This document shows, in pieces, positions 24,089-33,246 of a DNA stretch of 64,000 nt. The notes under the pieces were generated by a model. The model saw nothing but the letters and a program-made list of their open reading frames with translations, was not told the origin of the DNA and made no database searches. A program made the position numbers and the translations under genes. Position 1 is the stretch's first letter; every line of letters starts with the position of its first letter. The stretch is from Pseudooceanicola sp. (GTDB lineage Bacteria > Pseudomonadota > Alphaproteobacteria > Rhodobacterales > Rhodobacteraceae), in contig NZ_JARGNH010000020.1 in the NCBI RefSeq assembly GCF_029213205.1, positions 1-64,000 on the forward strand, written 5' to 3'.

Positions 24089-25252
24089 ATGAAAACAATA
24101 CGCATCGTGATTCTGCTCGTCTTGGTGTCGGCGGCGGTGGGGGGCTGGTTCTATTTCGCCCAGAACGAAGCCGAGGCCCCGCCGACGACGGCTGTTGTCA
24201 GACTTGGCACAGTTGAAGAGACGGTGCTGGCGTCGGGCACGATGGAGGCCAAGCAATTGGTCAGCGTTGGCGCACGGGTCTCGGGGCAGATCGAAACACT
24301 GGCGGTCGCCCTTGGCGACGAGGTCGAGAAGGGTGACCTGATTGCGCTGATCGACAGTCAGGACCAAGAGAATGCCGTGCTGACGGCGAAGGCGAACCTG
24401 GCCAATATAAAGGCCCAGATCGCCGCCAAGAATGCCGGTCTGGTCAAGGCCAAACGGGCGCTGGACCGGCAGATCAAGCTGACCACCTCGGATTACGGCT
24501 CGAAAGAGGATCTTGAGGCAGCGCAGGCCGAAGTTGATGTCTACAAGGCCGAGCTTGACGCGCTGGCCGCACAGCAGGAAAGCGTTGAGGTCACCGTCTC
24601 AACCGCGCAAATCGCGCTTGAACGGACCAAGATCACCGCGCCGATTTCCGGCACGGTTGTGGCGATCGTCAATGACGAGGGCCAGACCGTGAACGCCTCG
24701 CAAAGCGCGCCGACAATCGTCAAGCTTGCCGATTTGGACAGTATGGTGGTGAAGGCGGAAATATCCGAGGCCGACGTGGTGCATGTGAAACCCGAGCAGC
24801 AAGTGTTCTTTACCATCTTGGGCGAACCGGATCACAAATTCTCTGCCACTGTGCGCGCTGTCGAGCCTGCGCCTTCGGCAATTGAGACCAGCGACACCAT
24901 CTCAACCGATGTGGCGATCTATTACAATGGGTTGCTGGAGGTAGCCAATCCAGACCATCTGCTGCGCATCGGCATGACGACTGAGGTCTCGATCATTCTG
25001 GACAAGGCGGAAAACGTGTTGACTGTGCCGTCCTCGGCGCTGACCAAAGACGCTGATGGCTACACCGTCAAACTGTATGATGCCACGAACGGCACAACGA
25101 CGACTGTGCCAGTCGAGGTCGGGCTGAACAACAAGATCAGGGCCGAGATCACATCGGGGCTGAGTGAGGGCGACGAGGTTGTTACCGGCACCGCCGTCGT
25201 GGCCCCCAATGCGTCACAGAGCAATACCCGCACGCCTCAGGTGAGGCTGTGA
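24089..25252 (+). CDS. macA: MacA-like periplasmic adaptor of an ABC exporter
   Basis: 387 residues. N-terminal membrane anchor (about 5-22, IVILLVLVSAAVGGWFYF). A lipoyl half-motif (VARVSGQIETLAV in GARVSGQIE) precedes a helical hairpin (about 90-165, with NAVLTAKANLANIKAQIAAK); then come the second lipoyl half (ITAPISGTVVAI), a beta barrel and a membrane-proximal domain. This is the MacA layout: it links MacB to a TolC-like channel. AAAGG precedes the ATG. A 6-bp inverted repeat (AGAATT/AATTCT, 24039-24059) lies upstream as a possible operator. It overlaps macB by four bases. Confidence 0.9.
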   Translation: MKTIRIVILLVLVSAAVGGWFYFAQNEAEAPPTTAVVRLGTVEETVLASGTMEAKQLVSVGARVSGQIETLAVALGDEVEKGDLIALIDSQDQENAVLTAKANLANIKAQIAAKNAGLVKAKRALDRQIKLTTSDYGSKEDLEAAQAEVDVYKAELDALAAQQESVEVTVSTAQIALERTKITAPISGTVVAIVNDEGQTVNASQSAPTIVKLADLDSMVVKAEISEADVVHVKPEQQVFFTILGEPDHKFSATVRAVEPAPSAIETSDTISTDVAIYYNGLLEVANPDHLLRIGMTTEVSIILDKAENVLTVPSSALTKDADGYTVKLYDATNGTTTTVPVEVGLNNKIRAEITSGLSEGDEVVTGTAVVAPNASQSNTRTPQVRL

Positions 25253-27201
25253 CGGTGGGTGAACCCCTGATTTCCGCGCGCGGGATCTCGCGCAGCTTCC
25301 AGGCCGGCGATGAAACCATCACCGTCCTGCGCGATGTTGATGTTGACATCTGGCCGGGCGAGATGGTGGCGATCATCGGGGCTTCGGGCTCGGGCAAATC
25401 AACGCTGATGAACATCCTCGGCTGCCTCGACCGCGCCAGTTCGGGCAGCTACAGCTTTGCCGGTCAGGATGTGAGCGAACTCAGCCCCGATCAGCTTGCC
25501 CAACTACGGCGCGAGCATTTCGGCTTCATCTTCCAGCGCTACCAACTTCTGCCCGACCTCGACGCGGTGGGCAATGTCGAGGTGCCCGCGATCTATGCCG
25601 GACAGGGCCGCGCGGCCCGGCACAAACGCGCCTCCGACCTGCTGGGCCAGCTTGGCCTGGCCACCCGGCTGGACCACCGCCCTGGCGAGCTTTCGGGCGG
25701 CCAACAACAACGGGTCTCAGTCGCGCGCGCATTGATGAACGGCGGCGAAGTGATCCTGGCGGATGAGCCGACAGGGGCGCTTGATACAAAAAGCTCCCGA
25801 GAAATGATCGACCTGCTGTTGGAGCTGAACGGCAAGGGCCACACCATCGTCATGGTCACCCATGACCCGGAGGTCGCGCAGCATGCCCATCGCACGATCG
25901 AGATCAGTGACGGGCGGATCATCTCGGATACAAAGACCGCCGCCAAGGATGTGACCGAAACCAATCGGCTGGAGCGCGCGCCCCGCAAAGCGGGCACAGG
26001 GGCTGCGCTTTTGCGACTGCGCGAGGCGTTTGAAATGTCGCTCAAGGCGCTTTTGGCGCATCGGGTGCGTTCGGTTCTGACGATGCTGGGGATCATCATC
26101 GGCATCGCCTCGGTGGTGCTGGTGGTCGCGTTGGGAACCGGCACCAAGGAAAAGGTGCTCGACAGCATTTCATCGCTTGGGACCAGCACGATCACCGTGC
26201 GCTCAGGCACAGGGTTCGGCGCGCGCGATGCGGCCAAGGTGGAAACGCTGATGCCTTCGGATGCGGATGCGCTGGCGCTGCAACCCTATGCCGACAGCGC
26301 CTCGCCCTCGGTCGCGACCAAACGCAACGTTGTCTATCGCGGTACCGCCTCGGATGCGTCGATCAACGGGGTGGGCGGGGATTATTTCCAGGTCCACAAT
26401 TACATCACTGTGACCGGCAGCACCTTCGCCTCCGACGATGTTGTCGACCGTAGCCAAGTCGCGGTGATCGACGAGGATACGCGCGACACCTTTTTTGACG
26501 CGGGCGATGACCCGGTGGGCAAGGTTTTGCTGCTGGGCGGCGTGCCGGTGCGGGTGATCGGCGTGGTGCGGTCGAGCGGGGCAAGTTTCGGGCCGGAATC
26601 ACTGAATGTATGGGTGCCCTATACCACGGTGATGACGCGGATTTCGGGGCAGAATTTCCTTGATAGCGTCGAGGTGCGGGTAAGCGATGATTACGACACC
26701 TCGCTTGCCGAGGCAGAGATCAACGCCTTGCTGACCACTCGCCACGGCACCAAGGATTTCTTCCTGATCAACTCCGACACGATCCGCGATACGATGACCT
26801 CGACCACCGAAACACTGACCCTGCTGGTGGCGATGATCGCTGTGATCTCGCTGATTGTCGGCGGGATCGGGGTGATGAATATCATGCTGGTCTCGGTGAC
26901 CGAGCGCACGAAAGAGATCGGCGTGCGCATCGCGATCGGCGCGCGTCGTTCGGATATCGTCGCGCAGTTCCTGATCGAGGCGGTGCTGGTTTGTCTGACC
27001 GGCGGCGTGCTGGGGATCGCCGGCGCGCTGATCGGCGGGCAGATGGTGGGGTATTTTTCGACCGATGTGCAGTTGAGCTTCTCGGTCACGGCGATCGTGG
27101 TGGCCTTTTTGTCCGCGACCCTGATCGGGATCACCTTCGGCTACCTACCCGCGCGTGCGGCGGCCAGGCTCGACCCGGTGGTGGCGCTCAACCACGCCTG
27201 A
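25249..27201 (+). CDS. macB: MacB-like ABC exporter, ATPase and permease
   Basis: 650 residues starting with GTG inside the macA stop. ATPase domain (about 5-235): Walker A GASGSGKST, signature LSGGQQQRVSVARAL, Walker B VILADEPTGALD. Then one membrane helix (SVLTMLGIIIGIASVVLVVAL, about 275-295), a large periplasmic domain (about 300-520) and three C-terminal helices (LLVAMIAVISLIVGGIGVMN; VCLTGGVLGIAGALIGG; and the last near FSVTAIVVAFLSATLIG). This is the MacB fold, working with MacA and an outer-membrane channel to move macrolides, peptides or toxins by mechanotransmission. No channel gene adjoins. Confidence 0.92.
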   Translation: MTVGEPLISARGISRSFQAGDETITVLRDVDVDIWPGEMVAIIGASGSGKSTLMNILGCLDRASSGSYSFAGQDVSELSPDQLAQLRREHFGFIFQRYQLLPDLDAVGNVEVPAIYAGQGRAARHKRASDLLGQLGLATRLDHRPGELSGGQQQRVSVARALMNGGEVILADEPTGALDTKSSREMIDLLLELNGKGHTIVMVTHDPEVAQHAHRTIEISDGRIISDTKTAAKDVTETNRLERAPRKAGTGAALLRLREAFEMSLKALLAHRVRSVLTMLGIIIGIASVVLVVALGTGTKEKVLDSISSLGTSTITVRSGTGFGARDAAKVETLMPSDADALALQPYADSASPSVATKRNVVYRGTASDASINGVGGDYFQVHNYITVTGSTFASDDVVDRSQVAVIDEDTRDTFFDAGDDPVGKVLLLGGVPVRVIGVVRSSGASFGPESLNVWVPYTTVMTRISGQNFLDSVEVRVSDDYDTSLAEAEINALLTTRHGTKDFFLINSDTIRDTMTSTTETLTLLVAMIAVISLIVGGIGVMNIMLVSVTERTKEIGVRIAIGARRSDIVAQFLIEAVLVCLTGGVLGIAGALIGGQMVGYFSTDVQLSFSVTAIVVAFLSATLIGITFGYLPARAAARLDPVVALNHA

Positions 27202-27567
27202 GTGACATCGGGTGCTGAGACACGCTTTGGGCAAACGTCGTTCTCGCCGATGTCAAAAAATCTGAGGGGGCCCATTTCTAACAGGGTGCTGAAACTTCCC
27301 TTATCAGGAAGGCTGTCCCCACATCAGGGCTGTTTCGCCTGATCGCGCTGTCCTTTGGCGGCTCGATATATGCCCTGTGGGCCGTCTCTCCGCGTCATGC
27401 GGCACGCAACCGGGGTGGTCTGGCGAGGTGGTTGGCGGCCATTGTCAGAATGAACCGCGCCCCCCCTCGTCTCATCCGTCCCGCGCATCCTCAGCCCCGT
27501 CGGTGCGGCCCAAAGGGTGACTCATGTTCTCAAAGCCCTGTCGAGGCAGGGCTCGTTCAGCAACCTG
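27202..27567. other. Intergenic gap between macB and lysE-like gene
   Basis: 366 bp with convergent genes on both sides. I find no coding frame that resembles a protein. A CCCTGTCGAGGCAGGG-like inverted repeat lies near 27537-27552, close to the 3' end of the lysE-like gene, and could help termination; no T-run supports it clearly. Confidence 0.5.
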
Positions 27568-28200
27568 TTAGGCGCGTTCGGTGAATGCCAACCGCAATGC
27601 CAATGCCGCAAAGATCGCGGCGCTGGTGCGTCCCAGCCAGCGCGCCGCGCCCGCCGATTGCAGCAGTCGGCGCCCGGTCCCGGCGGCAAAGGCCCCGGCC
27701 AGCCCGTTGATGAGAAACCCGCCGGTGGCCAGCATCAGCGCGAAGGTCAGGAATTGCGCCAACACCTGGCCCCGGGCCGGATCGACGAATTGCGGCACAA
27801 AGGCCAGCACGAACAGGATCACCTTGGGATTGCTCAGATTGACCAGTAGCCCATCACGGAACGCATGTCGGGCCGCCCCCGCCTCACCGCTCAGCCCCGG
27901 TGCCCGCGCCCGCCAGGACGCCACTGCCAACCACAGCAGGTAACCGATGCCGACCCAGCGGATCACGTCAAACAGCCCCGGATGCGCCGCCACCAGCGCG
28001 CCAAGGCCAAGCCCGGCCAGAAGCCCGTGGAAGAACGCGCCCAGCGCAACGCCGCCGCTGGCCGCCCAGCCCGCCCCGCTGCCCCGGCGCAGCCCCTGGC
28101 CGACGCAAAACATCATATCCGCCCCCGGCGTCAGGTTCAGCGCCAGACCGGCGGGCAGAAAGGCCAGCAGAACGATCGGATCGACAGGCCACATGGTCAC
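27568..28200 (-). CDS. LysE/RhtB-family amino-acid exporter
   Basis: 210 residues, the usual size of the family, with six hydrophobic segments. The N-terminus holds AGLALNLTPGADMMFCVGQG, the LysE/RhtB signature (NLTPGP-like). Later LLVNLSNPKVILFVLAFVPQF is the second conserved block. It sits in the inner membrane and would export an amino acid or homoserine-lactone-like compound; the substrate cannot be told from sequence. The uracil-DNA glycosylase gene ends 35 bp upstream in the same direction, so both may share a transcript. Confidence 0.88.
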   Translation of the reverse strand: MTMWPVDPIVLLAFLPAGLALNLTPGADMMFCVGQGLRRGSGAGWAASGGVALGAFFHGLLAGLGLGALVAAHPGLFDVIRWVGIGYLLWLAVASWRARAPGLSGEAGAARHAFRDGLLVNLSNPKVILFVLAFVPQFVDPARGQVLAQFLTFALMLATGGFLINGLAGAFAAGTGRRLLQSAGAARWLGRTSAAIFAALALRLAFTERA

Positions 28201-28235
28201 ACCTCAGAAACAGGGGGCGGGAACCGGCAGCCATC

Positions 28236-29042
28236 TCATCCGGCCAGCCGCGCCTTGATCGCCAGCAGATCGGCCCAGGCCTCGTGCTTGGCCTGCGGCA
28301 TGCGCAGCAGATAGGCCGGATGCACCATCGGCAGGGCGGGACGGCCAAAGGCCTCGGTCCAGTGACCGCGCAGCTTCAGGATGCCGCGCTGGCCGAGCCC
28401 GGCCATGCAGGGGATATTGCCCATCAGCACCACCAGATCGGGATTTGCCAGGGCCACATGGCGCTCGACAAATGGCACCATCATCGCAATTTCCGCCGGG
28501 TCCGGATCGCGGTTCTGCGGTGGCCGCCAGGGCAGTACGTTGGTGATATAGACCGCCCGCGCCGGGTCCTCGGCGGTGCGGTCAAGCCCGATCGCCGCCA
28601 GCATCCGGTCCAGCAATTTCCCGGCCTGCCCGACAAAGGGTCGCCCGACCCGGTCCTCGTCGCGACCCGGCGCCTCACCAAGGATCATCACCCTTGCCCG
28701 CGGGTCGCCATCGGCAAACACCAGATGCCGCGCGCCGCGCTTCAACTCGCAGTGCTCATAGGCTGCCAGCGCCGCCTGCAACCCCACCAGATCACCCGCC
28801 GCGCCCGCCGCCGCCCGGGCCAGCGCCACCGCATCGACCTCGGCCGCCGCCGTGGCGGGGCCAGAGATGGCAGCCGGGCGCGCCGCCGCCGCAGCCGGAG
28901 TCGCCACCGTGGCCGCCGCTGCCGCCACCTTGGCCAGCTCGAACCGGTTCACCGGCGCGTCACCGATCGCCTCGGTCGCGCCCAGTTCCACCTGCCAGTC
29001 CAGCAGCGCCTTTGCCTGATGCCAATCCAATGCCGATTCCAT
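28236..29042 (-). CDS. Uracil-DNA glycosylase, family 4-like
   Basis: 268 residues. Removes uracil from DNA for base excision repair. Catalytic motif 1 is VMILGEAPGRDEDRVGRPF, followed by GQAGKLLDRML, TNVLPWRPPQNRDP and the leucine-loop motif MVHPAYLLR. Residues about 38-85 are alanine-rich and of low complexity, a linker common in alphaproteobacterial members. Only two cysteines are evident in the conserved core (EHCELK and NIPCMAG) rather than the four that hold the iron-sulfur cluster of typical family 4 enzymes. Cluster binding is therefore uncertain. Confidence 0.85.
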   Translation of the reverse strand: MESALDWHQAKALLDWQVELGATEAIGDAPVNRFELAKVAAAAATVATPAAAAARPAAISGPATAAAEVDAVALARAAAGAAGDLVGLQAALAAYEHCELKRGARHLVFADGDPRARVMILGEAPGRDEDRVGRPFVGQAGKLLDRMLAAIGLDRTAEDPARAVYITNVLPWRPPQNRDPDPAEIAMMVPFVERHVALANPDLVVLMGNIPCMAGLGQRGILKLRGHWTEAFGRPALPMVHPAYLLRMPQAKHEAWADLLAIKARLAG

Positions 29043-29273
29043 AGCGCCACCCTAGCCTGCCGCAGCACCCGCGCAAAGCCGCCGCGCAGACCGCCCCCAT
29101 AGTCCGTAGCCCGCCGCGCCGCTTCCTCTGGTCAAAAATATCCCGGGGGAGTCGCGGCCCCCGGGCCGTGACGGGGGCCGCGCCCCCAAAACCACCAGCC
29201 AAAACAACGCACCGCTTGTCGGAGGCGCCGCCGCTTCCTATAAGCCCAGACGGAACAGACCGGAGCGCGGGAC

Positions 29274-30221
29274 ATGGCCTTCACGCAGGACCACCTTCTG
29301 GGGATCGAGCCGCTGAGCCCGGTCGAGATCACCACCTTGCTGGATCTCGCCGACGATTACGTCGCCCTGAACCGCTCGCCCGACAAACATGGCGAGGCGC
29401 TGCGCGGTCTCACCCAGATCAATATGTTCTTTGAAAACTCGACCCGCACCCAGGCCAGTTTCGAACTCGCCGGGCGGCGTCTGGGCGCCGATGTGATGAA
29501 TATGGCGATGCAGACCTCGTCGGTGAAAAAGGGCGAAACCCTGATCGACACCGCGCTGACCCTGAACGCGATGCGCCCCGATCTGCTGGTGGTGCGCCAC
29601 CCGCAATCCGGCGCCGTCGATCTGCTGGCGCAAAAGGTCAATTGCGCGGTGCTGAACGCCGGCGATGGCCGCCACGAACACCCCACCCAGGCGCTGCTCG
29701 ACGCGCTGACGATCCGGCGCGCCAAGGGTCGGTTGCACCGCCTTTCCATCGCCATCTGCGGCGACATCGCCCATTCCCGCGTCGCCCGCTCCAATCTGAT
29801 CCTGCTCGGCAAGATGGAGAACCGGATCCGGCTGATCGGCCCGCCGACCCTGATGCCCGCCGCCATCGGCGACTTCGGCTGCGAGGTCTTTGAAGACATG
29901 GAGGCGGGGCTGAAGGACGTCGATGTGGTGATGATGCTGCGCCTGCAGAAGGAACGGATGGATGGCGGCTTCATCCCGTCCGAGCGCGAGTATTACCACC
30001 GCTACGGGCTCGATGCCGAAAAGCTGGCCCATGCCAAGCCTGACGCCATCGTCATGCATCCCGGCCCGATGAATCGCGGGGTCGAGATCGACGGCAGCAT
30101 CGCCGATGACATCAACCGCTCGGTGATCCAGGAACAGGTCGAGATGGGCGTCGCGGTGCGGATGGCGGCGATGGACCTGCTGGCGCGGAACCTGCGCAAA
30201 CAGCGGGCGGCAGTGGCATGA
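29274..30221 (+). CDS. pyrB: Aspartate carbamoyltransferase catalytic subunit
   Basis: 315 residues. Catalyses the committed step of pyrimidine synthesis, carbamoyl phosphate plus aspartate to carbamoyl aspartate, in the cytoplasm. The carbamoyl-phosphate site is [19 protein letters not shown]; further conserved blocks are [24 protein letters not shown] and [11 protein letters not shown]. It overlaps the next gene by four bases (ATGA), beginning a tightly packed operon of five genes to 33231. No pyrI regulatory gene is present; the dihydroorotase-like protein three genes downstream may be its partner. Confidence 0.95.
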   Translation: MAFTQDHLLGIEPLSPVEITTLLDLADDYVALNRSPDKHGEALRGLTQINMFFENSTRTQASFELAGRRLGADVMNMAMQTSSVKKGETLIDTALTLNAMRPDLLVVRHPQSGAVDLLAQKVNCAVLNAGDGRHEHPTQALLDALTIRRAKGRLHRLSIAICGDIAHSRVARSNLILLGKMENRIRLIGPPTLMPAAIGDFGCEVFEDMEAGLKDVDVVMMLRLQKERMDGGFIPSEREYYHRYGLDAEKLAHAKPDAIVMHPGPMNRGVEIDGSIADDINRSVIQEQVEMGVAVRMAAMDLLARNLRKQRAAVA

Positions 30222-30766
30222 GCGCTGAAGTCACCCATCAGGCGCGCGGCGATGGCTGGGACGGGATCCTCGATCCCGGCGAGGTCATTCAATGGCAGGG
30301 GCGCCCCGATCCGGCGGTGAAATTCCAGCTGAGCCATATCGTCACGGTGGTCTTTGGCCTGCTGTTTTCCGGCTTTGCCCTGTTCTGGATGATCACCGCC
30401 GCCCGATCCGGGGATCTCTTCTGGATGTTCGGCCTGATCCATTTCAGCGTCGGGCTGAGCATCCTGATCGGGCCGATCTATGGCCCCTCCTGGCGGCGGC
30501 GGCATACCTGGTACACGCTCACCGACCGGCGCGCCTTTATCGCCACCGACATTCCGTTTCGCGGCCGCAAGCTGACCGCCTATCCGATCGCCGGTGATAC
30601 GGTGATCAGCATCGAAGAGGCCGACGATTTCTCGACCGTGCATTTCGCCCATGAAATGAAATCGCGAAAGAACGGCAGCACCCGCCACGATATTGGCTTT
30701 GAGCGCATCCCCGACGGGCGCGATGTCTATGCCAGGCTGCGGGCGATCCGGGCGGCGGCGGCATGA
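30218..30766 (+). CDS. Membrane protein with PH-like tail, function unknown
   Basis: 182 residues with two membrane helices (about 38-60, [20 protein letters not shown], and 68-86) followed by a beta-rich cytoplasmic part that starts [21 protein letters not shown]. That arrangement, a helical pair then a strand-rich domain beginning with a YxLTxxR motif, resembles bacterial PH-like (DUF304-type) membrane proteins. No function can be assigned. It is translationally coupled to pyrB before it and to the 187-residue gene after it, so it is made together with the pyrimidine enzymes. Confidence 0.75.
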   Translation: MSAEVTHQARGDGWDGILDPGEVIQWQGRPDPAVKFQLSHIVTVVFGLLFSGFALFWMITAARSGDLFWMFGLIHFSVGLSILIGPIYGPSWRRRHTWYTLTDRRAFIATDIPFRGRKLTAYPIAGDTVISIEEADDFSTVHFAHEMKSRKNGSTRHDIGFERIPDGRDVYARLRAIRAAAA

Positions 30767-31326
30767 GCGCGGCCATCCGGATCCCGGCGGGTGGCGGCGA
30801 TGATCTGCATGTGTTCGCCCTGGCGCTGGAGGGGGACCGCGCGGCCGGGTTCATCGCCCGCCCGCAGGACAGCAATGGCGCCGGTTGGCCGCTGAAAGTG
30901 GCGCTGGCGGCCGATCACCTGAATCCCGAGGGGATCGAGGATTTTGAGGCCGCCGATCTGGTCGGGGTCGGACTCGCACACTACCTCAGCGACGGGCTCG
31001 GCGCTGATGCCGCCAGGCTTGCCGGGGACAGTGACCGGCTCGACGCGCAGACCGGCCATATCGTGATCTTGCGCCCCGCCGCCTTTGACGGGATCGCGCA
31101 GACGCTGAAGGCCCGGGCGCCGCTGACCCATCTCGGCAGCTATGCCATGGCCGCGCCGACCCGCACCATGGAGCGACTGCGCAGCCGCTCTGCCGATGGG
31201 GGGCTTTCCGGCGGTGCGGCCCCGGCGCCGACATTGCCCTCGCGACGCTGGGCCAGGCTGGTGGTGCTGGCCGCCGCGCTTCTGGTCCTCGGCCTTCTGA
31301 TCCTTGCCACCGGAGGTTTCCGTTGA
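30763..31326 (+). CDS. Tail-anchored protein in the pyrB operon, function unknown
   Basis: 187 residues. The soluble N-terminal part (about 1-150) has no motif that I recognise. The C-terminus is one hydrophobic helix (LVVLAAALLVLGLLILATGGF), so it is probably anchored in the inner membrane by its tail with the rest in the cytoplasm. It overlaps its neighbours by four bases on each side. Its position between pyrB and the dihydroorotase-like gene suggests co-expression but says nothing about activity. Confidence 0.7.
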   Translation: MSAAIRIPAGGGDDLHVFALALEGDRAAGFIARPQDSNGAGWPLKVALAADHLNPEGIEDFEAADLVGVGLAHYLSDGLGADAARLAGDSDRLDAQTGHIVILRPAAFDGIAQTLKARAPLTHLGSYAMAAPTRTMERLRSRSADGGLSGGAAPAPTLPSRRWARLVVLAAALLVLGLLILATGGFR

Positions 31327-32633
31327 CCCTGCTTTTCCGCAATGCCCGCCTGATCGACCCCGAGGCCGGAACCGACAGCCAGGGCGACCTGCTGATCCGC
31401 GACGGGGTGATTGCTGCCCGGGGCGAGACCGGCGAATATGACACGCACGCCGCTGACAGGGTGATCGACTGCGCTGGCAAATGCCTGGCGCCCGGTTTGG
31501 TCGATATCGGCGTCAAGGTGTGCGAGCCGGGTGAACGCCACAAGGAAAGCTTTCGTTCTGCCGGGCGGGCAGCGGCGGCGGGCGGGGTTACCACCATCAT
31601 CACCCGGCCCGACACGCTGCCCGCCATCGACACCCCGGAAATCCTGGAATTCGTCGCCCGCCGGGCGCGCGAGGCGACCCAGGTCAGGGTGTTGCCGATG
31701 GCGGCGTTGACCAAGGGCCGCGAGGGCCGCGAGATGACCGAGATCGGCTTCCTGCTCGATGCCGGGGCGGTGGCCTTTACCGATTGCGACCGGGTGGTCG
31801 CCGACACCAAGGTGTTCGGTCGCGCCCTGACCTATGCCCGCTCGCTCGGGGCGCTGGTGATCGCCCATGTGCAGGACCCGGGCCTGTCCAGAGGCGCCTC
31901 CGCCACCAGCGGCAAGTTCGCCTCGCTGCGCGGCTTGCCCGCGGTGTCGTCGATGGCCGAACGGATGGCGCTGGATCGCGACATCGCCATGGTCGAGATG
32001 ACCGGGGCGCGTTACCACGCCGATCAGATCACCACCGCCCGCGCCCTGCCGGCGCTGGAACGGGCCAAAGCCAACGGGCTGGATGTCACCGCCGGGGTGT
32101 CGATCCACCACCTGACGCTGAACGAAATCGACGTTGCCAATTACCGCACCTTCTTCAAGGTCAAGCCGCCGCTGCGGTCTGAGGATGACCGGATGGCGGT
32201 GGTCGCCGCCGTCGCCTCGGGCCTGATCGACGTGATCTCCTCGATGCACACGCCGCAGGATGAAGAAAGCAAGCGCCTGCCGTTTGAGGAGGCGGCCTCG
32301 GGCGCGGTGGCGCTGGAAACCCTGCTGCCCGCCGCCCTGCGCCTCTATCATGCCGGGGCGATGGATCTGCCAACCCTGATCCGGGCGATGACCCTGAACC
32401 CGGCCCGCCGCCTGAACCTGCCGCAAGGCCGCCTGGCCATTGGCGCGCCCGCCGATCTGGTGCTGTTCGACGCGGACGCGCCGTTTGTGCTGGACCGCGC
32501 CAAGCTGCGCTCGAAATCCAAGAACACGCCGTTTGACGAGGCCCGCCTGCAAGGCAAGGTGCTGGGCAGCTGGGTCGGCGGCACCCGGATTTTTGATGCC
32601 AATGTGGTGGAAAGCGAGACCCGCGATGCCTGA
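31323..32633 (+). CDS. pyrC: Dihydroorotase-like protein lacking the HxH metal motif
   Basis: 436 residues of the amidohydrolase fold: N-terminal LIDPEAGTDSQGDLLIRDGVI and C-terminal NPARRLNLPQGRLAIGAPADLVLFD are typical of dihydroorotase. However, the metal-binding Asp-x-His-x-His-x-Arg-x-Pro-Gly is replaced by DIGVKVCEPGERHKESF, and the late Asp-His-Ala-Pro by MHTPQDEESK. The protein may therefore be the non-catalytic, aspartate-carbamoyltransferase-associated type (PyrX-like) known from some bacteria, with a true dihydroorotase elsewhere. It starts inside the preceding stop and overlaps plsY by eight bases. Confidence 0.85.
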   Translation: MTLLFRNARLIDPEAGTDSQGDLLIRDGVIAARGETGEYDTHAADRVIDCAGKCLAPGLVDIGVKVCEPGERHKESFRSAGRAAAAGGVTTIITRPDTLPAIDTPEILEFVARRAREATQVRVLPMAALTKGREGREMTEIGFLLDAGAVAFTDCDRVVADTKVFGRALTYARSLGALVIAHVQDPGLSRGASATSGKFASLRGLPAVSSMAERMALDRDIAMVEMTGARYHADQITTARALPALERAKANGLDVTAGVSIHHLTLNEIDVANYRTFFKVKPPLRSEDDRMAVVAAVASGLIDVISSMHTPQDEESKRLPFEEAASGAVALETLLPAALRLYHAGAMDLPTLIRAMTLNPARRLNLPQGRLAIGAPADLVLFDADAPFVLDRAKLRSKSKNTPFDEARLQGKVLGSWVGGTRIFDANVVESETRDA

Positions 32634-33231
32634 TATCACCCTGACCACCAGCGGCCTTATCCTCTGGGCCATCACCGGGTATCTGCTCGGCTCGATCCCC
32701 TTTGGGGTGCTGCTGACCCGGGCGCTGGGGCTTGGTGATCTGCGCCAGATCGGATCGGGCAATATCGGCGCCACCAATGTGCTGCGCACCGGCAACAAGG
32801 GCGCGGCAGCAACGACGCTGCTGCTCGACGGGGCCAAGGGCGCGGCGGCGGTGCTGCTGGGCCGGGCACTGGCGGGCGAAGACGCGGCGCAACTGGCCGG
32901 GCTGATGGCCTTTGTCGGCCATTGCATCCCGGTCTGGCTGCGGTTTCGTGGCGGCAAGGGGGTGGCGACCTTCCTCGGCATCCTGCTGGCGCTGGCCTGG
33001 CCGGTCGGGTTGACCTGCTGCGCCGTCTGGCTGCTGACTGCGGTGCTGAGTCGGATATCGTCGCTGTCGGCCCTGATCGCGGCAGCGAGCTCGTCAATCT
33101 GGATGGTCGGCTTCGGTTATGGCGAGGGGTTTTTCCTGAGCGTCGCCCTGACCCTGCTGGTGTTCCTGCGCCACGCTGGCAACATCCGGCGCCTACGTGC
33201 CGGAACTGAGCCGAAGATCGGGCAGAAATAG
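32626..33231 (+). CDS. plsY: Acyl-phosphate glycerol-3-phosphate acyltransferase
   Basis: 201 residues, five or more membrane helices. Transfers the acyl group from acyl phosphate to glycerol 3-phosphate, the first step of phospholipid synthesis in the inner membrane. Conserved loops are GSIPFGVLLTR, IGSGNIGATNVLRTGNKG and GHCIPVWLRFRGGKGVAT, the three PlsY motifs. The ATG at 32626 starts eight bases before the upstream stop; this makes it the last gene of the pyrB operon. It converges with gshA, with only 15 bp between the stops. Confidence 0.93.
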   Translation: MPDITLTTSGLILWAITGYLLGSIPFGVLLTRALGLGDLRQIGSGNIGATNVLRTGNKGAAATTLLLDGAKGAAAVLLGRALAGEDAAQLAGLMAFVGHCIPVWLRFRGGKGVATFLGILLALAWPVGLTCCAVWLLTAVLSRISSLSALIAAASSSIWMVGFGYGEGFFLSVALTLLVFLRHAGNIRRLRAGTEPKIGQK

Positions 33232-33246
33232 CGCCTGCCCGACGTT

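Noticed and set aside
27202-27567. Possible IS remnant between macB and the lysE-like gene
   Set aside because: Words such as AACAGGGTGCTGAAACTTCCC recall IS ends, but I could identify neither a transposase fragment nor paired inverted ends.
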